Source of the DNA: Pedobacter steynii
Lineage (GTDB): Bacteria; Bacteroidota; Bacteroidia; Sphingobacteriales; Sphingobacteriaceae
Assembly (NCBI RefSeq): GCF_900103665.1
Contig: NZ_FNGY01000005.1
Coordinates: forward strand, 92,325 to 156,324
Reading direction: 5' to 3'
Length of the DNA stretch: 64,000 nucleotides
The notes under the pieces are model-generated. The model worked only from the letters and a program-made list of their open reading frames with translations, was not told where the DNA came from and searched no databases. Position 1 is the stretch's first letter. Every line of letters begins with the position of its first letter. Below, piece by piece: positions 17,195-24,778 of the stretch. The translations under genes and the position numbers were made by a program.

Positions 17195-19609
17195 ATGAAA
17201 AATATAATAATTGCAGGGTTATTGAGTGTAATATTGGTGACTGATGTTTCTGCTCAGAAGCCGGGTTTGAAAGGGCTTAAATTGTGGTATAATGATGCTG
17301 CAAGAGGCTTTGAAGAAGCATTGCCATTGGGCAACGGACGACTCGGTGTAATGGTATATGGCGGAGTCCAAAAAGAACGACTTTCTCTGAATGAAGAGAG
17401 CCTTTGGAGCGGCGGACCGGTAGATGCCCATATGAACCCGAATGCAAAGAATTACCTGCAACCTGTTCGTGAAGCACTATTTGATGAGAATTATAAAAAA
17501 GCAGATTCCCTGATGCATTTTATGCAAGGGAAATATTCTGCATCTTATGCACCGCTCGGCAATCTGATGTTTGATTTTAAATATCCTTCAGGTCAGGTAA
17601 CCGGCTATAAAAGGGAGCTTGATATTCAACGGGCGATGAGTAAAGTAAGCTATCAGATTGGCCAGACTACTTATACCAGGGAAACTTTTGTGTCCTATCC
17701 GGATCAGGTGGTGGTGATGAGGCTTAGCGCAAAGGGTAAGGATAAACTGAATTTTAGCTGTAAACTAACCAGTTTGTTGTTAAACCGCTCTGCAGTGGAA
17801 CAGCAAAGTTTGACCATGAACGGGTATGCTCCGATTTATGCAGCACCCAATTATCTGGGGAATGTCCCTAATCCAATTGTACAGGATACCCTCAATGCAA
17901 TGCGGTTCAATGCCCGTTTGAAAATATTAAAGTTAAATGGGAAGTCCGAATTTCGTGGAGCGCGTTTAATGATTTCCGATGCCTCAGAAGTGGTGATATT
18001 ACTGTCTATGGCGACGAGCTATAACGGATTTGATAAAAATCCGGGTAAAGAAGGTAAGTCTGAACAGCAGATTGCGCTCGGTCATTTACAGAAAATTGGT
18101 GCAAAAGGATATGATGCGCTTCAGGCCCGGCATGTCTCAGATTTTAGAAAGTATTTTGATCGGGTCGATTTGAATTTAGGGCCTGCTGCTGTTAAAGATT
18201 TGAGTACCAAAGAAAGGTTAATTAATTTTTCAAAGGGAGCCGAAGATCAGGACCTGATTGCCTTGTATTATCAATATAGCCGCTATTTGTTGATCAGCAG
18301 TTCCAGGCCGGGAGGAATTCCCGCCAATCTTCAGGGAATATGGAATGAAGAAATAAGACCTCCATGGTCCAGTAATTTTACCACCAATATCAATGCAGAG
18401 ATGAACTATTGGGGGGCGGAAGCAGGAAACTTATCAGAAATGCATACCCCGTTATTTGATTTCATCGGTCGCCTGGCAAAAACAGGAGCAATAACTGCTA
18501 AAGATTTTTACAATTGTGCTGGCTGGGTATGTAACCATAACACGGATATCTGGGCGCAGACCAACCCTGTTGGCGATTTTGGAAAAGGAGATGTGTCCTG
18601 GGCCAACTGGCCGATGGGAGGGGCCTGGTTGTCGACACATTTATGGGAACACTATGCCTTTACAGGGGATAAAAATTTCTTAAGGGCCAAGGCTTACCCT
18701 TTAATGAAAGGGGCAACAGCGTTTTGTCTGGATTTCCTGGTAAAAGACAAAAAGGGAAATCTGATTACCGCGCCCTCAACCTCCCCGGAAAATTACTTCA
18801 GGATACCAGGAACCGGATATGAGGGGGCAGCCGCTTATGGAGGAACTGCCGATCTGGCCATGATCAGGGAACTGTTTGTGACTTATCTGAAAGCGGCGGA
18901 GCTATTGAACCTGGACGCCGAAATGCAAAAAAAGGTAAAAGAAGCCTTAGACAAACTCTATCCTTACCAAATAGGAAAAGCAGGGAATTTACAGGAATGG
19001 TATTATGATTGGGAAGATACCGATCCCCGTCACCGTCACTTGTCGCATCTGTTTGCTGTTTATCCGGGCTATTCCATCACTTCTTCCGGCTCCCCTAAGC
19101 TGGCCGACGCAGTGCGCAGATCTTTGGACATCAGAACGAATGAAGGGACGGGATGGGCCATTACCTGGCGGATCAATTTATGGGCAAGGCTGCAAAACGG
19201 AGAACGCTCCTATGATGCCATAAAAAAACTATTAAGATATAAAGGAGAGGGGACTCCGTTAAGTATGGGAGGCGGGGGGACTTATGCGAACTTGTTTTGT
19301 GCGCATCCCCCCTTTCAGATTGACGGCAATTTTGGCGGAGGTGCGGGGATTTCAGAAATGATTTTACAAAGCCATCAGGGGTATATCGAATTGCTTCCAG
19401 CCATCCCGGAGCAATGGAAAGAGGGCGAAGTAAAAGGTTTATGCGCCAGAGGAGGATTTGTAGTAGGGATCAAATGGAAAAATGGGAAACTGGTTTCAGC
19501 TACACTATCGTCAAAATATGGGGGAACAGTTAAATTGAAATATGGCCTGAAATTGATTACCTTGAAAACGCTGGCCGGGAAACAATATACCTGGAACGGC
19601 ATCAGCTGA
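17195..19609 (+). CDS. Alpha-L-fucosidase, glycoside hydrolase family 95
   Basis: The 804-residue protein has a signal peptide ending near DVSAQ. Its N-terminal beta-sandwich domain contains WYNDAARGFEEALPLGNGRLG and LSLNEESLWSGGP, the opening of GH95 enzymes. The (alpha/alpha)6 catalytic barrel has NLQGIWNEEIRPPWSSNFT, NINAEMNYW, STSPENYF and PPFQIDGNFGG, the last two holding the conserved acidic residues. GH95 enzymes invert configuration and typically release alpha-1,2-linked fucose. Together with the neighbouring GH29 and GH20 genes it suggests degradation of fucosylated host-like or plant glycans. The 129-base gap from GH29 has no obvious promoter, so co-transcription is plausible. Confidence 0.95.
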   Translation: MKNIIIAGLLSVILVTDVSAQKPGLKGLKLWYNDAARGFEEALPLGNGRLGVMVYGGVQKERLSLNEESLWSGGPVDAHMNPNAKNYLQPVREALFDENYKKADSLMHFMQGKYSASYAPLGNLMFDFKYPSGQVTGYKRELDIQRAMSKVSYQIGQTTYTRETFVSYPDQVVVMRLSAKGKDKLNFSCKLTSLLLNRSAVEQQSLTMNGYAPIYAAPNYLGNVPNPIVQDTLNAMRFNARLKILKLNGKSEFRGARLMISDASEVVILLSMATSYNGFDKNPGKEGKSEQQIALGHLQKIGAKGYDALQARHVSDFRKYFDRVDLNLGPAAVKDLSTKERLINFSKGAEDQDLIALYYQYSRYLLISSSRPGGIPANLQGIWNEEIRPPWSSNFTTNINAEMNYWGAEAGNLSEMHTPLFDFIGRLAKTGAITAKDFYNCAGWVCNHNTDIWAQTNPVGDFGKGDVSWANWPMGGAWLSTHLWEHYAFTGDKNFLRAKAYPLMKGATAFCLDFLVKDKKGNLITAPSTSPENYFRIPGTGYEGAAAYGGTADLAMIRELFVTYLKAAELLNLDAEMQKKVKEALDKLYPYQIGKAGNLQEWYYDWEDTDPRHRHLSHLFAVYPGYSITSSGSPKLADAVRRSLDIRTNEGTGWAITWRINLWARLQNGERSYDAIKKLLRYKGEGTPLSMGGGGTYANLFCAHPPFQIDGNFGGGAGISEMILQSHQGYIELLPAIPEQWKEGEVKGLCARGGFVVGIKWKNGKLVSATLSSKYGGTVKLKYGLKLITLKTLAGKQYTWNGIS

Positions 19610-19629
19610 ATACACCATAAAACGTAAAC

Positions 19630-21537
19630 ATGAGAAAGAATATCCTATTGGCGAGCCTGGTTTTTCTGACTGCCGCATTGACCTTAGCAATGCCGGTTAT
19701 TTGCCAGGCTGGCGCAAACGAGGAAAAGCCAACTCATCTTAACCTGATTCCTTTACCTGTCAAAGTGGAAAGCAAGACAGGTGTTTTCAAATTGAGGAGC
19801 AGTACCAGATTGATTTCAGACGAAGCCTACAGGGAGATCGCTGAATTATTTGCCGCAATGATAAAAAAGCCGACGGGTTATTCCCTCGTTCGGTCTGGTC
19901 ATGGGAAGGATGGGATTCATTTTAACATTAACCGTACGTATAATAAACTGATCGGGGAAGAAGGATATGTTCTCGATGTTAAACCTTACGGGGTTAGTAT
20001 TCAGGCAAATAAACCTGCCGGACTTTTTTATGGCATACAGACGTTAATGCAGTTGTTGCCGGGGGCGATTGAAAGTTCCGGAAAAACTGCCAATAAAAAC
20101 TGGGATATACCTTGTGTGAAAATTACGGATTATCCAAGGTTCGGCTGGAGGGGGCTGATGCTGGATGTAAGCCGTCACTTCTTTCCAAAAGAACTGGTTA
20201 AAAAGTACATCAACCAGCTCGCAAAATATAAAATGAATGTTTTTCACTGGCATCTGACCGACGATCAGGGATGGCGTATAGAAATCAAGAGCCTGCCTAA
20301 ACTGACGAGTATTGGTGCATGGAGAGCGCCCAGGATGGGTTTATGGTGGAGCAGAAAACCTCAGGGAGCTGATGAAGTTGCCAGTTATGGAGGGTATTAT
20401 ACTCAGGAAGAGGTCAAGGAAATTGTCGCTTATGCCAGTAAACGCTTTGTAACGATATTACCTGAAATTGATGTACCGGGGCACAGCCTTGCTGCCCTGA
20501 CGGCTTATCCTGAATTGTCCTGTACAGGAGGCCCGTTTAGCGTCAATGTTGGCAACAACTTTCCCGATAAAAAAGAAAATGCCTTGTGCCCGGGAAATGA
20601 ACAGAGCTTTGAATTTATGGATAAAGTAATCGGAGAGGTCGCGGCACTCTTTCCCGGCCGGTATATTCATATTGGAGGAGATGAATGTGATAAAGCGGTT
20701 TGGAAAGACTGTCCGAAGTGTAAAAAGAGAATGGAAGTCGAAAAGCTTAAAACAGTGGAAGAGCTGCAGAGTTATTTCATCAAGCGTATGGAAAAGATGG
20801 TTCAGGCCAAGGGTAAAAAATTAATGGGTTGGGATGAGATTCTGGAAGGTGGCCTGGCTCCTGAAGCAACTGTAATGTCCTGGAGGGGAATGAAAGGAGG
20901 GATTGATGCGGCTAAGATGAATCACCATGTGGTCATGACGCCCACCGACAATTGTTACCTGGACCTTTACCAGGGTGACCCCGCTGTTGAGCCGCCTACT
21001 TATTCGATGCTTACGCTGCGCAATTGCTATAATTTCGATCCTGTTCCAAAAGAAGTGCTGAACCCTGCATTGATTCTGGGCGGACAAGGCTGTCTTTGGA
21101 CAGAGTCTGTTCCCAGTTACCGCCATGCAGAGTATATGACCTGGCCCAGGGCATTTGCCTTAGCAGAAGCATTGTGGTCGCCAAAAGAACAGAAAAACTG
21201 GGAAAATTTTATCCTGCGGATGGAAGGTAACATGGTACGTTATGACTTTTCAAATATCAACTATGCAAGGAGTATATACGATCCTGTGATCAGGCCTGTA
21301 AAAGACAGCGTCAATAAAACTTTTCAAATTGCATTGGATACAGAATTGAAAAACCTGGATGTGTATTATACTTTTGACGGTACCTATCCGGATAAATTTT
21401 CAGCTGCCTATAAAGCACCATTAAGTATTCCTACCGGTGCAGATTTATTCCGGGTTTTAACGTACCGAAATGGAAAAATGGTAGGCAGAATGATCTCGGT
21501 GAACATTAAGGAGCTGGAAAAACGCCTGGAAAAATAG
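19630..21537 (+). CDS. Beta-N-acetylhexosaminidase, glycoside hydrolase family 20
   Basis: This 635-residue secreted protein has an N-terminal signal peptide (to about residue 27). A GH20b alpha/beta domain (about 38-160) precedes the GH20 TIM barrel (about 165-510). The motifs FHWHLTDDQGWRIEI and YIHIGGDECDKAVW are diagnostic. D351-E352 form the substrate-assisted catalytic pair. A C-terminal chitobiase-like domain (FDGTYPDKFSAAYKAPL) ends the protein. It removes terminal GlcNAc or GalNAc from glycans, acting alongside the fucosidases upstream. It starts 20 bases after the GH95 stop, consistent with one operon. Confidence 0.96.
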   Translation: MRKNILLASLVFLTAALTLAMPVICQAGANEEKPTHLNLIPLPVKVESKTGVFKLRSSTRLISDEAYREIAELFAAMIKKPTGYSLVRSGHGKDGIHFNINRTYNKLIGEEGYVLDVKPYGVSIQANKPAGLFYGIQTLMQLLPGAIESSGKTANKNWDIPCVKITDYPRFGWRGLMLDVSRHFFPKELVKKYINQLAKYKMNVFHWHLTDDQGWRIEIKSLPKLTSIGAWRAPRMGLWWSRKPQGADEVASYGGYYTQEEVKEIVAYASKRFVTILPEIDVPGHSLAALTAYPELSCTGGPFSVNVGNNFPDKKENALCPGNEQSFEFMDKVIGEVAALFPGRYIHIGGDECDKAVWKDCPKCKKRMEVEKLKTVEELQSYFIKRMEKMVQAKGKKLMGWDEILEGGLAPEATVMSWRGMKGGIDAAKMNHHVVMTPTDNCYLDLYQGDPAVEPPTYSMLTLRNCYNFDPVPKEVLNPALILGGQGCLWTESVPSYRHAEYMTWPRAFALAEALWSPKEQKNWENFILRMEGNMVRYDFSNINYARSIYDPVIRPVKDSVNKTFQIALDTELKNLDVYYTFDGTYPDKFSAAYKAPLSIPTGADLFRVLTYRNGKMVGRMISVNIKELEKRLEK

Positions 21538-21565
21538 GTGTTCCTTTTTTGTGATAAAGGAGGTG

Positions 21566-22435
21566 TTATGCAAGCGTATGCGCCTGTTGGTAAAGTTTAG
21601 GTGTTTTTCCTGTGATCAGTTTAAAGCTTTTGTGAAAGGAAGCAAAGTTATTAAAGCCGGATTCAAAACATACTTGTTTGATGTACATCTTGTTCTCGAG
21701 GATTAGCTTACAGGAATAGCCTATTCTTATTTCAAGAAGAAACCTGGAGAACGTTTTTCCGGTTCGCGTTTTAAAATACCTGCAAAAGGAGTTTGGAACT
21801 AAATCTGCAATAGAAGCGATTTCATTAAGGTGGATTCTCCGTTGGAAGTTATTTAACACGAAATTATAGATGTCGTTTATTCTCTCGTCTTCCGAATCTC
21901 CGTAATCGTATTTAAAGCCTAAAGACGAAAGTAAAACTACTTGCGGCAGATTGGAAATCGCTAATAAACATTCCAGTAGCTTGATGATTTTGATCAATCC
22001 GCTGCTTTGGTAAATTTTCTCAATAGCGCGTACTATTTCAGGACTATTTTCTCCCCGGATGAGAATGCCCCTTTTGGCCTTTTCAAGTATGGTTTTAATC
22101 TGCTTGGTTTCCGGAAGATGGAGGAAACGCTCTCCGATAAAGTTATCATAAAAATGAATTACGGTGGAGTAGGGTTCTTCTGCAGCCGGATTCTTGATGC
22201 AAGGCATGTCGTACTTCCAGTAATGTGGCAAATCTTTTCCTACGAGTACGATATCGCCAGGCATAAATTTGTTAATGTGGTCTCCTACAAACTGGGTTCC
22301 GCTTCCTTTGTGGAAACAGATCAATTCAATTTCATTGTGGTAATGCCAGCGGTTGTTGATGTTTGGCAGCATGTCCTTCCTTACACTGAACGACTGGTCT
22401 GCACTGTTTGGAATCTTTAGGTGTTGGGGTTTCAT
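21566..22435 (-). CDS. AraC-family transcriptional regulator, likely fucose-regulon activator
   Basis: The 289-residue protein has an N-terminal cupin-like sensor domain (about 20-110; WHYHNEIELICFHKGSGTQFVGDH and MPGDIVLVGKDLPHYW). Two C-terminal AraC helix-turn-helix motifs follow (about 190-285; IHLNEIASIADLVPNSFCRYFK and IKQVCFESGFNNFASFHKSFK, then TGKTPKLY). Such proteins usually activate sugar genes on binding a small ligand. It is encoded opposite the GH20 gene and divergent from the aldo/keto reductase, with copy B of the 23-base motif in between. That makes it the best candidate for the protein that reads the motif, but this is inference. Confidence 0.93.
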   Translation of the reverse strand: MKPQHLKIPNSADQSFSVRKDMLPNINNRWHYHNEIELICFHKGSGTQFVGDHINKFMPGDIVLVGKDLPHYWKYDMPCIKNPAAEEPYSTVIHFYDNFIGERFLHLPETKQIKTILEKAKRGILIRGENSPEIVRAIEKIYQSSGLIKIIKLLECLLAISNLPQVVLLSSLGFKYDYGDSEDERINDIYNFVLNNFQRRIHLNEIASIADLVPNSFCRYFKTRTGKTFSRFLLEIRIGYSCKLILENKMYIKQVCFESGFNNFASFHKSFKLITGKTPKLYQQAHTLA

Positions 22436-22492
22436 CCGCGTGGTTATTGTATCATTAATTCTTTATGGGGGTATCATCTCCATTTATAGGTT

Positions 22493-22553
22493 AAAATAGC
22501 TTAATTATTTGATAAGTATGGGATTTTTTCTGAAAAAAAAAGAGCTTCCTTTA
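22493..22553 (+). promoter_or_regulatory. Fucose-regulon motif, copy B, in the AraC/aldo-keto reductase divergent region
   Basis: The 23-base motif is at 22493-22515 and a TTCCTTTA box at 22546-22553, with 30 bases between. Its first 13 bases are identical to those of copy A. The position between the regulator and its divergent neighbour would also allow autoregulation. Confidence 0.7.
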
Positions 22554-22589
22554 TGATGTGAATTGTCAAAATAATGGAGGTGACCCATC

Positions 22590-23621
22590 ATGGAAAAAGA
22601 ATACCCAAAGAATATGGTCCAATTTCCCCAGGTAATTTTTGGTACGAGCAGTTTGGGTAATTTGTATCAGTCAATTGATTACGATACCAAAAGAGATATC
22701 ATCAAAGAATGCATCGCGCATTCGCCTGGAAATGCGCTGTTTGATACTGCCGGTAAATATGGCGCCGGCCTTGCTTTGGAAATCCTGGGCAAGGCTTTAT
22801 CCGAGCTGCAGGTAGATCCTGATGAAGTGGTCATTTGTAATAAATTGGGCTGGTATCAGACGGAGTTACTTGGTCCGGAACCAACTTTCGAGAAGGGCAT
22901 CTGGAAACAGCTTAAAAACGATGCGATTCAAACCATTAGTTACGATGGTATTTTAAAGTGTTTTGATCAGGGCAATGCACTGTTGGGGAAATATAAGGCG
23001 AAAATGGTCTCTGTTCATGATCCTGACGAGTATTTGGAAATGGCAGGAGCTGGTCTGGAATACGAGAAAAGGTATGGGGATATTCTTGAGGCCTATCGTG
23101 CATTGAGGGATTTAAAGAGCCAGGGACTGGTTTCTTCCATCGGCATTGGTGCCAAAAACTGGAGGGTGATTGAACGCATCACTCAGGATGTATCGCTGGA
23201 TTGGGTGATGATCGCCAACAGTTTAACGCTAAAGTTACATCCGGCAGACTTAATACAGTTCGTGTCTGAATTGAAGATGAAGGGCGTTTTGGTCATTAAT
23301 TCCGCCGTATTTAATGGTGGTTTTTTAACGGGAAGCGATTTCTATAATTATCGGAAAGTGGAAAGAGACAATGAGGCAGATCAGGCGCTTTATGAATGGA
23401 GAGCGAAATTTTTTAAACTCTGCGATAGATTTGGTGTTAAGCCTGCAGAAGCATGTGTTTATTTTAGTTTCAATGTCCGGGGAATAGACAGTCTGGCTTT
23501 GAATACCACGAGACCGGAAAAGATAAAAGAAAATATAACGATGGTAAATCATAAAATTCCAGCGGAATTCTGGAACGCGATGAAAGAAGAAGAATTGATC
23601 ACGATATCTCCTGCTACATGA
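22590..23621 (+). CDS. Aldo/keto reductase, probable aldose (L-fucose-type) dehydrogenase
   Basis: This 343-residue protein belongs to the AKR group that includes D-threo-aldose/L-galactose/L-fucose dehydrogenases. The catalytic tetrad is visible: Asp and Tyr in LFDTAGKYGAG, Lys in CNKLGW and His in SVHDPDEY. SSIGIGAKNW and the C-terminal NTTRPEKIKEN support the fold. A strong Shine-Dalgarno sequence (GGAGGTGA, 22576-22583) lies before the ATG, which is unusual in this phylum. The gene overlaps the next dehydrogenase by ATGA. Motif copy B upstream ties it to the fucose regulon. It probably oxidises a free aldose at C1, which duplicates the short-chain dehydrogenase at 58869. Confidence 0.85.
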   Translation: MEKEYPKNMVQFPQVIFGTSSLGNLYQSIDYDTKRDIIKECIAHSPGNALFDTAGKYGAGLALEILGKALSELQVDPDEVVICNKLGWYQTELLGPEPTFEKGIWKQLKNDAIQTISYDGILKCFDQGNALLGKYKAKMVSVHDPDEYLEMAGAGLEYEKRYGDILEAYRALRDLKSQGLVSSIGIGAKNWRVIERITQDVSLDWVMIANSLTLKLHPADLIQFVSELKMKGVLVINSAVFNGGFLTGSDFYNYRKVERDNEADQALYEWRAKFFKLCDRFGVKPAEACVYFSFNVRGIDSLALNTTRPEKIKENITMVNHKIPAEFWNAMKEEELITISPAT

Positions 23622-24634
23622 AAGCACTGATTTGTAATACACCCGGAGAATTTGAATATAAGGAACTGGATATGCCGGTTTTGAAAGATGGCCATACCTT
23701 GCTAAAGGTTAAAATGGTAGGGATTTGTGGTACAGATTACCATGCGTATCAGGGGACACAGCCCTTTTTTAATTATCCAAGAATATTAGGGCATGAAATT
23801 GCCGCCGAAGTGATCAGGACGAGCTCGGGAAGTAAGTTGACCATTGGAGAGAAAGTAACCATAAGCCCATATTTTTACTGTAAGGACTGTGTAGCCTGCC
23901 GCAACGGAAAAACAAATTGCTGTGCGCAAATGCAGGTGTATGGTGTCCATATTGACGGTGCAATGCGCGAATATATCGTCATGCCTGATGAGGCGATCAT
24001 ACCAGGGCAGGGCTTGACTGAGGAGGAACTGGTATTGGTTGAACCCCTGGCGATCGGTGCGCATGGCATCAGCAGGGCAAATGTTAAACCGGGTGAGTTT
24101 GTACTGGTCATTGGTGCTGGTCCAATCGGATTAGGGACGATGGATTTTGCAAGAATCGCGGGCGCTGAGGTGATCGCATTAGATACCAACGCGAAAAGAC
24201 TGGATTTTTGTAAGGAGAAATTAGGAGTAAAGTACATCATCAATGCAATCACTGATGATGTAATGGCTGTGTTAGAACAGGTCACAGGCGGGGATATGCC
24301 TACTGTTGTGGTGGATTGTACCGGAAACCTGAGCGCTATAAATAATGCATTTCAATATATGGCCCATGGGGCACGTTTCGTATTGATTGGTTTGCAAAAA
24401 GGGGAAATCAGCTTCAGTCATCCGGAATTTCATAAAAGAGAGGGAACCTTGCTGAGCAGTCGTAATGCAGTCCCGGCAGATTTCAGACAGGTGATCTCGT
24501 GTGTAAAAGATGGAGCAGTAAAGCCTTTGGATTATATTACCCACAGGCTGATGTTTCAGTATGTGAAGGATAGTTTTGCTGATCTCATGACTTCGGAAGA
24601 AGGCTTGATAAAAGCGGTGGTTATTTTTGAATAG
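23618..24634 (+). CDS. Zinc-dependent alcohol dehydrogenase (MDR superfamily)
   Basis: The 338-residue protein has the catalytic-zinc ligands in GICGTDYHAYQG and GHEIAAEVI. The four structural-zinc cysteines are in CKDCVACRNGKTNCC. The NAD-binding loop is GAGPIGLGTMD. It resembles sorbitol, galactonate and gulonate dehydrogenases that act on sugar alcohols or aldonates. Its ATG overlaps the stop of the aldo/keto reductase (23618-23621), indicating translational coupling and a shared substrate flow. A reasonable role is oxidation of an aldonate made by the partner, but the exact substrate is not evident. A strong terminator follows. Confidence 0.88.
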   Translation: MKALICNTPGEFEYKELDMPVLKDGHTLLKVKMVGICGTDYHAYQGTQPFFNYPRILGHEIAAEVIRTSSGSKLTIGEKVTISPYFYCKDCVACRNGKTNCCAQMQVYGVHIDGAMREYIVMPDEAIIPGQGLTEEELVLVEPLAIGAHGISRANVKPGEFVLVIGAGPIGLGTMDFARIAGAEVIALDTNAKRLDFCKEKLGVKYIINAITDDVMAVLEQVTGGDMPTVVVDCTGNLSAINNAFQYMAHGARFVLIGLQKGEISFSHPEFHKREGTLLSSRNAVPADFRQVISCVKDGAVKPLDYITHRLMFQYVKDSFADLMTSEEGLIKAVVIFE

Positions 24635-24686
24635 TGAGTAGAAAAAAGGCGCCAGATAATTTTTTATGACGGTCATAATGCCAATA

Positions 24687-24723
24687 AAAAACGGCAATTT
24701 TCAAATGGAAAATTGCCGTTTTT
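24687..24723. terminator. Bidirectional rho-independent terminator
   Basis: Sixteen-base perfect arms (24687-24702 and 24708-24723) with a 5-base loop carry an A-run on one side and a T-run on the other. It separates the plus-strand alcohol dehydrogenase gene from the minus-strand TonB receptor gene. Confidence 0.9.
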
Positions 24724-24778
24724 ATGCTTTTTAACGACTGTTCAAGATTCAATTCTGTTTATGAATTGTGATCAATAA

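Noticed and set aside
22007..22420. 137-codon plus-strand reading frame opposite the AraC gene
   Set aside because: The AraC product is unmistakable and the opposite frame shows no domain.
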